In this document: piece after piece, positions 1 through 7,467 of the stretch
How positions within the stretch are numbered: the first letter of the stretch is position 1
How the letters are laid out: each line of letters begins with the position of its first letter
Assembly: GCA_022496185.1 (NCBI GenBank)
Contig: WTXG01000397.1
Location: 1 to 26,061, forward strand
Source of the DNA: Multifurca ochricompacta
Lineage: Eukaryota; Basidiomycota; Agaricomycetes; Russulales; Russulaceae
Length of the DNA stretch: 26,061 bases
Reading direction: 5' to 3'
Notes under the pieces: model-generated
Databases searched by the model: none
What the model was told of the DNA's origin: nothing
The model's input: the letters and a program-made list of their open reading frames with translations, nothing else
Program-made: the position numbers and the translations under genes

Positions 1-369
1 ATTCAATAAGTCAAGTCTGAGGTCTACAGGGTAGCTACAGCAGACTTATATATGTAATTCAGTGGGCATCTATACGATAAGGGTACAGAGTCAAGTGGGC
101 CCATATATACAAAAGCAGAGGGCGTAAAGCCTGGCTTCTGATAGGGTATTAAGTAAGTGTCCAGTCATAAAGATAAAGGATAACAAGATAAGGATCAAAC
201 ATAGGCAAACAGCAAGTCAACAAGTACAATGGGGGTCACGGGGATGGAAGAAGAGCACAGGATGGGTCCCAGGATGGAGACATGATCAGAAAATGTAAGG
301 TAGGTGGTAAAGAGGGGTCATCATTGGGAAGGGTGAAGAAAATGGGGTTGGATGGCAGGGGTTGTAACA
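1..369 (-). repeat. Gypsy-type LTR (family D), partial, cut by window start
   Basis: Read on the minus strand this begins TGTTACAACCCC, the same start as the LTR at 4537, and it contains a TATATAAG box followed by a CTGTAGACCT-AGACTTGACTT block also present at about 5292-5335. The start falls immediately next to a broken copia reading frame, so it is an insertion into the copia pol gene. GAATG at 370-374 is the candidate target duplication, but its partner lies outside the window. No coding potential of its own; the 83-residue frame at 286-537 on the minus strand is a shadow. Confidence 0.65.
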
Positions 370-370
370 G

Positions 371-763
371 AATGGGATATTCAGCTGGAATTCTTGAGTG
401 CAAAAGACCATAGTGCTTTTGTCCACTGAAGCAGAATACATGTCACTTTCTGACACAACACAACAAGTTGTATGGATCAAATTGCTTCTTAGTGAAATTG
501 GCATTGATCTGGGACCCATTCCCCTCTGCGGTGACAATCAAGGCTCCATCTTTATGGCCTCTAACCCTGTACAAGAGCAACAGATAAAACACATTGATAT
601 CCACTTCCACTATGTCAGACAGATTGTACAGGAGAAGAAAATCAAGCTATTCTTTATAGAAGGCTCTGAGAATCCCACAGACATGTTCACCAAGAATTTG
701 GGACACATCAAATTCCTGAAATTCAGGAGTCAACTTGGGCTAGAGATTAACTCACCTAAGTAA
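371..763 (+). pseudogene. Ty1/copia pol, C-terminal RNase H fragment
   Basis: This encodes the last part of a copia polyprotein: the RNase H that removes the RNA strand during reverse transcription. Seen in order: a degraded SWNS segment, an in-frame TGA at 395-397, then QKTIVLLSTEAEYM, the catalytic-acid segment CGDNQGS, the IKHIDIHFHYVR block and NPTDMFTKNL near the C-terminus. The normal family order is SWSSKKQKTVALSSTEAEYM, so the TGA replaces a lysine-type codon. The frame ends with TAA at 761-763, followed closely by a polypurine tract and the 3' LTR, as expected of copia elements. The 5' side is cut by the LTR at 1-369. GTG at 398 is not a real start. This is a dead fragment. Confidence 0.88.
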
Positions 764-800
764 AAACATATTGCTTAGCATGCTTAGCAGCAGCACTTAG

Positions 801-810
801 CAAGGGGGAG
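801..810 (+). other. Polypurine tract of the copia element
   Basis: CAAGGGGGAG lies directly before TGTTGAACC, the start of the 3' LTR. It is the expected plus-strand primer for reverse transcription and fixes the LTR boundary at 811. Confidence 0.8.
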
Positions 811-1497
811 TGTTGAACCAAAATACCAGTACAGAGGCTCCAGGATAGCAGTATGACATCATTGTGATCACGTGTAGATAACACATGTGATGAGATCAAA
901 AACACATTCACAATCAGTTAGATACTTAGGATATATATCTAAGATCTGACATGTGATCAATCACATCAGTAAATGAGATAAACATGTTTACTTAATTAAG
1001 TGGCCGATATAGTACATAGAATGTATATAAAGCCACCATATAACTATTGTAATAGAATAGTTGCTATTAGTGAATAGCAGGGGTAACCCCCAGGTATCTT
1101 CATTGGTACCTGTACCCATACCCATACCTGTCACTATGGGTATGGGTAACCCACGGGTTACCTGCAGGTCACCTATGGGTTGCCTGTGTTAAACGCATGC
1201 AAGTTCTTTACTTGCATCATGCATTTCGGATATCCAGCCCAGGCCATCCCAGACCAAGGAGATACACAACGCATTCATTTATGGCTGCTTAAGATCCCTC
1301 AATGACTCTTGTTTTATGCTCAGAAGATTAAGATAATTCATTATTCCATTTTTATTTTATTATTCTGGTCTCAATTTTATACAAGCACAACTAAAATCCA
1401 CCCCAGTATACAGAGATGATTAGATAGGATGTAATAGAACATTGATGAAAAACCTGTCAGATAACCACACAGAATGCAAAATAAATTGATGGGTGCA

Positions 1498-1745
1498 TAG
1501 TTAATGATAGGGGGAACCCCTCTATATTTGTTTTGATACCCAGGTTACCCATAAAATGAAACGTGTGCAAGTTCTTTGGTTGCATTGCGCATTTTGGACA
1601 ATCAGCCTGGACCATCCCGGTCTGGGAGATACACACTTGGATACAACACATTCATTTGTGGCTACTCAGGATCCCTCAATAATTGCTGATTTATGTTCAG
1701 AAGATTAATTTGATTCTTTATTTACATTCTTATTTTATTTTATTT
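1498..1745 (+). repeat. Second copy of the hAT left end
   Basis: Bases 1498-1745 repeat 1068-1380 with clear but imperfect identity. Both start TAGT-AATG/A with AGGGG-AACCCC, then share GTGCAAGTTCTTT-like, CAGCC-GG-CCATCCC and ACTC/TAAGATCCCTCAAT-like blocks in the same order. TGGGTGCA at 1490-1497 could be the target duplication of a nested copy, but no matching right end was found. It is either a truncated nested insertion or an internal duplication. Confidence 0.6.
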
Positions 1746-1990
1746 TGTGGAACAGGCATGGCACAGGCTTGTACTTTAGATACTACTTTACTACTATCTT
1801 ATCTCACCTTGTTCTATGTACTATATCAGCTACTAGATTAAACGAACACGTTATCTCATTATCTCGTTTAATGATGTGATTTGATCATATGTCAGATCTT
1901 AGATGTATATTCTATGTATCTAATTAATTTGTGAACATGTTTCTGTTGTGTTATCTATGTGTGATCACAATCATGTCAGACCAATGGAAA
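1746..1990 (-). repeat. Copia LTR fragment, minus strand
   Basis: TGTGGAACAGGCATGG at the left matches 5717-5732. The following GTACT-TAGATACTAC, ACTATATCAGCTACTA and CATATGTCAGATCTTAGATG blocks match 6980-7180. It fades after about 1985 and lacks the terminal GGTTCAACA, so it is truncated. Confidence 0.7.
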
Positions 1991-2844
1991 ATCACAGCCG
2001 TGATTGTTAAGTCAACCTTCCTTAATAGGAAGGAGATCAGACCAATATGCTGGTCCAATGTAGTCGCTGCCCTAAGCAGCCTGTAGATACACGTGGGCCT
2101 TGTTTCAGTAAACTAATTTGATAATTAGATTATAGAATAGTCTAAAGTAGTCTAGAGTATATTTTAGATAGTGCCAGACTGGCAGAATTGATCACGCATT
2201 AATAAAACAGTTGCATCAGGATTTTCAAGAGAGTGGATCACTGATAACACTTTTATTTTACATCGCACCATTGATCTGCTTTGATATTTCATAGGATAAC
2301 ACTAGAACATATTTACTAAAACCCTGTAGCATACATCAAATAAAATATAGTCATTTGTTTGCTACAAATGTATTTTATCATTAAATTTCTGCTGATCTTG
2401 TCAATGACTGATGGCCACTTATACCTGCCAAACCCGCTGCGCAGGTATGGGTTTCTGGCAGGTTGGGAGTTGTATACCTGTACCCGTACCTGTCAAAACC
2501 CGCAGCACTTACCTGCACAGGTATGAAAACCCTTGCTGATCTCTAGTTGCTATCACATTAACAACTGCATCTAAGTCTCAAAATAAAACAAAGGTGAGAT
2601 AGCTAGCAGTAATATAGTATCTAGTGTAGGCTGCACCATACCTGTATAATAGACTGAGCATCCTTGTTTGATTTCACCTCCTGTGCATGCCCACTGCAAC
2701 TTGCAGGGCTTGAACAATCTGATCTTGACCTTGATATCTTGGCTATGAAGCTTGATCCTCCTTGACATGAACTGACCCTGTACACAGCTAGCACCTGGCT
2801 GTGACAGACAGTGTCTCTTCCAAAGACTTACAGCAGCCCCAACC

Positions 2845-3346
2845 TGATGAACAGGCATGTGCGCGCAGTGATACTGACTGTTGGATGTTAGTGTGTAAGG
2901 CTAGAGGGACAAGTTATACTTCAGAGGAGAAGAAAACTCTGTTATACTATACTACACACCTAGAGGGACAAGTTATCTACAAGAGACAGTTAGTCAAAGG
3001 TAAAGTAGTAAGTAGAGTAGGAAGGACTTACACTTCAGAGGAGAAGAAAACTCTGAAGTGTAAGAGACGAAACAGACACCCTTATATACACTTCAAGGGA
3101 TGGTCTGTGTGCAATGGAATACGCTAGAATGTACTACTGAGGGACTAAGGCCATTGGCCAGTGAGATATCACATGCTACACAGGATTACTAAGGTACATC
3201 AGTCAGCTGCTGCACATTGTGAGAAAGAAAGTAATAATGATATGGTAAAAAGTCTGGAACTCCAAATCTTTATCTAATCTAATCTTGCACAGCTTAGACC
3301 CTAACCTAGATGCCTGAAGCACCTCAAGACACATGCCATGTCAACA
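2845..3346 (-). repeat. Solo LTR, family A, 502 bp
   Basis: On the minus strand it runs TGTTGACATGGC…CCTGTTCATCA, flanked by a perfect 5-bp duplication CAACC (2840-2844 and 3347-3351). It is nearly identical to the inverted copy at 4728-5170, except for about 59 extra bases between 2926 and 2977. That block carries a second copy of the hairpin core plus a repeated AGAGGGACAAGTTAT. A perfect 14-bp stem with a 10-base loop lies at 3027-3064. Confidence 0.9.
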
Positions 3347-3428
3347 CAACCATCATCAACCCCTCTGGCTGGTGCAGCAAATACCTCTTGCACAATGCAG
3401 GACATCAAGAAATCAACTGTCACATATA

Positions 3429-4343
3429 CAGTAACCCACAAAACTGTTCCAATGTTTGGCCATCCTGAAGAGATTGACCTACCACACAATGAGAATAATT
3501 TCCAAAATTAGTAGAAATTGGTAGAGGATAGTGTAGCATCTAAGCTTCAATTGGAGCCCATAATAATGTCAATTGAGTCAGTGGTACATGATATATAAAA
3601 TGTTTTGTGTAGCAATGTCATTAGAATGGTTTTGTGGCCTATTGCACTTATGATGGAACAGGGGTGTATGATATGGGAGGGGCCAGGTATGGCTTGAAAA
3701 TTTGATGGGAGGATGGACAGGCATTGTATGTTGATAGAGGAACCCATTAACAACTTCTGAAGTGCTCTAGTCACATCCACATCTGTGTCTGCCCTGCCAG
3801 AGGAGATAAGGCAACCAGCATGCTGAGCATTTCTCTCTGTCAGCCTCCTTGGTCTCCCTCCATTTGACTTGGGATGGTAAGGGCAGTATTTATGACACAT
3901 CTGGAGATGATAACAGTGCCATGGCCAGTCATAGTTGACACCTCACAGGCAGATTTGCCTGAAGTGAGGAGGGAGATGATGTGAGTCCTTTTGGCAGCAG
4001 AGAGGGCATGCATGGTAAGAAGCAAGTGTTGTTGATGATTATTTGGTGTATGTTTAACTTATTAAACATTGTCACATGACTGTCAATGCATTTGCATGAC
4101 CACCAGATACTGATTTTGTCATCTCACATGTTGGCCACAAAACTGTTCCAATGATAATGCCTCACAAAACATTTTATATGTCATGAACCACTGATCCAAT
4201 TGACATTATTGTAGGCTCTAATTGAAGCTTAGATGCTACACTATCCTCTACCAATTTCTACTAATTTTGGAAATTATTCTCATTGTGTGGTAGGTCAATC
4301 TCTTCAGGATGGCCAAACATTGGAACAGTTTTGTGGGTTACTG
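3429..4343 (-). mobile_element. Tc1/mariner element with roughly 210-bp inverted repeats
   Basis: It is flanked by TA on both sides (3427-3428 and 4344-4345) and begins CAGTAACCCACAAAACTG on both ends. The inverted repeats extend to about 3640 and 4135 and are almost identical over the outer 130 bp. Each arm also ends internally with a copy of the CCACAAAACTGTTCCAATG motif in opposite orientation, so each arm is itself bounded by inverted repeats. The 915-bp length is well below the 1.3-1.8 kb of autonomous relatives, and only the N-terminal part of a transposase remains in the middle. Confidence 0.85.
3640..4013 (-). pseudogene. Tc1-like transposase, N-terminal remnant
   Basis: From ATG at 4013 the minus strand reads MHALSAAKRTHIISLLTSGK, the first helix-turn-helix of Tc1 DNA-binding domains. 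After a frameshift near 3890 it continues SNGGRPRRLTERNAQHAG and SGRADTDVDVTRAL, the GRP-box linker and second helix-turn-helix. These segments match, in order, the N-terminal layout of basidiomycete Tc1 transposases as I remember them. The DDE catalytic domain is absent, because the sequence runs into the inverted repeat near 3640. The protein would bind the element's ends if intact; here it is dead. Confidence 0.8.
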
Positions 4344-4525
4344 TATGATGGCTGCTTTCAATGCAGCCAACATGGGTTGTATGGTTTCCTATGAACACAC
4401 ACATGTAGGTCAGAGGATGAAAAGGAGAACTACAGCATGGACAATCTTGCAGTAGCAGACAATTACTACTCCCTCATACAAGACAATGATGGGACAGCAA
4501 TCTAGCTGGGTCTGCTAGAACCTGA

Positions 4526-4536
4526 AGAGGGGGTAA
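4526..4536 (+). other. Polypurine tract before LTR D
   Basis: AGAGGGGGTAA immediately precedes TGTTACAACCCC. A G-rich tract directly 5' of a TGTTAC start marks this as a 3' LTR of a retroelement whose interior lay to the left. Confidence 0.6.
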
Positions 4537-5555
4537 TGTTACAACCCCACTTGTTTCCACCTCATCCCTTTCCCTTTGGTCATGTGGCTCATGTTGACTC
4601 CTGTTTGCTGGTTGTCTGTGTTCATTTGGCATTTTCCTCTTTCATATGATTTTCATAAACCTGCTTCTTTTCCCATTTATGGCTTTTACTATATATATGG
4701 ACTTTTATGTAATTCCACAGTAAGAAGTGTTGACACAGCATGTGTCTTGAGGTGCTTCAGGCATCTAGGTTAGGGTCTAAGCTGTGCAAGATTAGATTAG
4801 ATAAAGATTTGGAGTTCCAGACTTTTTACCATATCATTATTACTTTCTTTCTCGCAATGTGCAGCAGCTGACTGATGTACCTTAGTAATCCTGTGTAGCA
4901 TGTGATATCTCACTGGCCAATGGCCTTAGTCCCTCAGTAGTACATTCTAGCGTATTCCATTGTGCACAGACCATCCCTTGAAGTGTATATAAGGGTGTCT
5001 GTTTCGTCTCTTACACTTCAGAGTTTTCTTCTCCTCTGAAGTGTAAGTCCTTCCTACTCTACTTACTACTTTACCTTTGACTAACTGTCTCTTGTAGATA
5101 ACTTGTCCCTCTAGCCTTACACGCTAACATCCAACAGTCAGTATCACTGTGCGCACATGCCTGTTCATCAAGAAGCACATCACACTTCTCCTGTTTCACC
5201 TTGATGCTGTTTCCTTTAGTAGCTATTAGGATCACCTCTTTGTTGATACATGTCAAGACTCCAATTTGGACTCAGCCAATGCTTACCTATATAAGGCCTA
5301 CTTCAGTACTCTGTAGACCTTAGACTTGACTTCTTAATCAACTTGGTGCTTTACCTTCTGGGTAGCTCTTCATTTGACTTCAACTTCCATCTCAAGTGCT
5401 TCTGGCACTTCTCCATTCACCAGCACTATGGGATTAGCTCCAAGTGTTGACTTCTCCTCAGAAACTCATCCACTGTTGACTCAGTGACTTTGACTTTGCC
5501 TTGAAACACTACACAATTGCACACATCATGCTGAACATCTGCACCAGATGTTACA
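4537..5555 (+). repeat. Gypsy-type 3' LTR, family D, split by LTR A
   Basis: It starts TGTTACAACCCC after a polypurine tract, is interrupted by the family A LTR, and resumes at 5176. CTATATAAGG (near 5290) followed by CTGTAGACCTTAGACTTGACTT matches the LTR at 1-369 in the opposite orientation. The right end is taken as GATGTTACA near 5555, because the following bases match a copia LTR; this boundary is approximate. Without the insertion the LTR is about 570 bp. Confidence 0.6.
4728..5170 (+). repeat. Solo LTR, family A, 443 bp
   Basis: TGTTGACACAGC…CCTGTTCATCA is flanked by a perfect duplication AGAAG (4723-4727 and 5171-5175). A TATATAAG box lies near 4985-4992. About 30 bases downstream, at 5020-5057, is a perfect 14-bp hairpin, in the expected start of the LTR transcript. 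The copy lies inside LTR D and in inverted orientation to the copy at 2845-3346. Confidence 0.92.
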
Positions 5556-5672
5556 TGTTATCTCATTTAATGATATGATCTGATCACATGCCAGATCTTA
5601 GATGAATGCATTTTTGAATTGTGTTATCTATGCATGATCATAGTCATGTCAAACCACTATCCCAGAACCTCT
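5556..5672 (-). repeat. Copia LTR fragment, minus strand
   Basis: TGTTATCTCATTTAATGATA, CAGATCTTAGATG and CACTATCCCAGAACCTCTGTAC match 7140-7255 in order, with an internal gap. The terminal GGTTCAACA is missing. Bases 5673-5716 between this fragment and the next LTR show nothing recognisable. Confidence 0.6.
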
Positions 5673-5740
5673 GTACACAACTCCAATGCAATAAAATTGC
5701 CCTTTGTTGTTGGATTTGTGGAACAGGCATAGTGCAACTT

Positions 5741-6974
5741 TGTTACGACCTACCCAGTGTACCCGACAGACAGCAAGACGTGGGGGACACACAAGCAGTG
5801 ACAGTAGCCGCGTGGGGTCTGCAAGGACATCGCCGGCTTAGTCATGATGTCCCATGCTGAAGTCCAGAAGACAGATACGGCATGAGGTACAGAAGCAGAT
5901 CACATGACAGTAAGGTTTGATGCCTCATGTACAGAAGGACCCTGAACCTTGGTTGATGTGGGAAGATGGTGGCACTGGTTCTGATGGAAGGTTCCATAGT
6001 GTCACAGCTAGGTGCAGCGCTGTGTCGAGGTTCTGGGTTTCAAGGTCGAGTTATCGGGACTTCAAGTTCTTCTAAGTCAAGTCAAGTCAAGTCAAGGTAT
6101 GCCTGGTCAAGGGCATGCGCGCGAGACGAAGTCGAGCAGAGACGCTAAGTCCTGCCACAAGTTTCTGGGGTCGAAGTCTCTCTAAGGCGCAGTCTTAGAG
6201 AGTTCAAGTGGGAGTCTTTTAGTTCAGTGGAGTGAGTCTTAAACACCTGTATTGGATACAGAAGAACAGACTTAACGTCTTGTCCTTTCTACTAGGGTCT
6301 TTTATATACATGCATGCTGGTAGGGAGACTATTCTGGTAGTTACTAGAGCTTTCACTAGACAGTCTAATGGTTGTACAGTAGAATGTCCCAGAATGATAT
6401 AGATGGTGGAGGGGTTACGCCCTCTACTACTGATCAGTAAGCAGATGAGTAAGATCCTCAGTAAGCAATCAGTCAGCAGTATAAATGATAAGTCATAAGT
6501 CCTTTATCAGCACGTCATGTGGTAAGAGTAGCATATGGAAAGAAAAGAAAAGAAAAGACAAAAAGAAAAACAAAAGATAAGTCACATGTCTTTGACCCTT
6601 GTACCAGCCTAGGGAACCGTCACACATAGTCACACATCCAGAACCACAGGCGCTTAGATAGGCAGATAAGAACCCTGATGACTAAGCTAGTCCAGCATGT
6701 ATATATACCCTAGCTAGTCTCGCTCAGATGGTTCCCCATCTTGAGCTTTTGTGTCAATCAGAAGTCTTGTGGACCTTTACTTCCTTCCTTGTGTCTCACC
6801 ACCCAGACTCCTCTCTTTGGTGCTTTGTCCCTCTGGGGCCTTGCACACTGATTGGCTTGTGACTGAGCGTAGTGTTGGACTTATTGTCTTCCGCATCGAC
6901 CCAAGATCATCCCAACCTTGTCTCTGTGACCTAGCCGCCCACACTTGACTGCATACACCCCTCTGAGTGTAACA
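5741..6974 (+). repeat. Solo LTR, family B, containing LTR C
   Basis: TGTTACGACC…GAGTGTAACA is flanked by a perfect AACTT (5736-5740 and 6975-6979). Without the nested LTR C it is about 604 bp, matching the 606-bp copy at 13114-13719. A TATATATACCCTAG box lies near 6700. Nearly all differences from the second copy are TG or CA here where that copy has CG. The 65-residue frame at 6751-6948 is conserved in both copies but has no start context or known domain; I do not call it a gene. Confidence 0.92.
6000..6624 (-). repeat. Solo LTR, family C, 625 bp
   Basis: TGTCACAGCTAGG…ACCGTCACA is flanked by a perfect CATAG (5995-5999 and 6625-6629). It is inserted in LTR B, whose uninterrupted copy at 13114 reads straight through the same site. 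It matches the LTR at 20665-21279 in opposite orientation. It contains short AAGTC repeats (6073-6096) and a GAAAA-rich tract (6538-6560). Confidence 0.92.
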
Positions 6975-7276
6975 AACTTGTACTAGATACTACATTACTA
7001 CTAGCTATTTCACCTTGTTTAGACTTAGAGGCTTAGATGCAGTCAATACTGCAATAGCAATTGCTTTATTTATAGCAGATTCAATGTACTATATCAGCTA
7101 CTAAACTAAATGAACACATTAAACATGTTATCTTGTTATCTCATCTAATAATGTGATTTGATCACATGTCAGATCTTAGATGTACATCCTAAGTATCTAA
7201 TTGAACGCATTTTTGACTTATGTAATCATGTCGAACCGCTATCCCGGAACTTCTGTACCACTATCTTGGTTCAACA

Positions 7277-7467
7277 ATATTTGCTGTTGTTTACTTTACA
7301 TCATGTGATTCGGCACAAAGTGCTGGGTGAATAGCATTCACTTGGACTTTTCTATGTGGTTCGGGAAAAGCCAGTGGTTGTATACTACGTTCAAGTCATT
7401 TCAACAATGTGACCATTTATATTATCCTCTCATCATCTTCTCTCATCTCCTCTCAACTTTTGAACTT
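7277..7467 (+). promoter_or_regulatory. Upstream region of the NTPase pseudogene
   Basis: About 190 bases lie between the copia LTR and the proposed start at 7468. The last 50 are pyrimidine-rich (CTCTCATCATCTTCTCTCATC) and follow ATTTATATTATCC, a composition common before fungal start codons. No defined operator is visible; this is an inference from position. Confidence 0.3.

Larger units (their letters stand above)
1068..2545. mobile_element. Non-autonomous hAT element, 1478 bp
   Basis: It is flanked by a perfect 8-bp duplication GTTGCTAT (1060-1067 and 2546-2553). The ends are imperfect inverted repeats: TAGTGAATAGCAGGGGT on the left and, reverse complemented, TAGAGATCAGCAAGGGT on the right (13 of 17 match). 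Both start TAGNG, which fits the hAT end consensus. Subterminal zones on both sides are rich in ACCTGTACCC-type motifs (1083-1190 and 2426-2530), as expected of transposase-binding arrays. The interior encodes no transposase. It holds a second copy of the element's left side (1498-1745), a copia LTR fragment (1746-1990) and about 430 bp of AT-rich sequence (1990-2420) in which I recognise nothing. Confidence 0.82.
811..2650 (+). repeat. Copia 3' LTR, split by a hAT insertion
   Basis: The LTR starts TGTTGAACCA at 811. It runs to 1067, with a TATATAAAG box near 1025-1033, and resumes after the insertion at 2554 (the second target duplication is 2546-2553). It continues to about 2650, where sequence resembling the 3' end of the minus-strand copy (ATACCTGT for GCCTGTTCC) is seen. 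The two pieces total about 354 bp, close to the roughly 326 bp left of the copy at 5717-7276 once its insertion is removed. The 3' boundary is approximate. Confidence 0.7.
2651..4536 (+). pseudogene. Broken retroelement interior, split by LTR A and Tc1
   Basis: Three short pieces (2651-2844, 3352-3428, 4346-4536) are separated by two insertions with clear target duplications. From the codon at 2801 a frame runs through the family A LTR site (…LQQPQP then SSTPLAGAANTS) and through the Tc1 TA site into MMAAFNAAN, ending at a TAG near 4454. The last bases lead into a polypurine tract and LTR D, so this is probably internal sequence of the family D retroelement. I do not recognise a domain. Bases 2751-2806 resemble the end of an LTR C read on the minus strand and may be another fragment. 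Confidence 0.4.
5717..7276 (-). repeat. Copia LTR, minus strand, split by LTR B
   Basis: Its ends are TGTGGAACAGGCAT on the left and CTTGGTTCAACA on the right, the reverse complement of the TGTTGAACC start at 811. The first 24 bases are separated from the rest by LTR B, whose duplication is AACTT. Flanking bases GGATT and ATATT do not form a clean target duplication, so the copy may be old or one end displaced. A TATAAATA-type box is present on the minus strand near 7070. Confidence 0.72.

Noticed and set aside
2751..2806. Possible fragment of LTR C ending GCACCTGGCTGTGACA
   Set aside because: Only the last 20 or so bases match well, and no target duplication or second end was found; mentioned but not called.
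5716..5717. Target duplication for the minus-strand copia LTR (GGATT against ATATT)
   Set aside because: Only three of five bases agree, so the ends are supported by homology alone.
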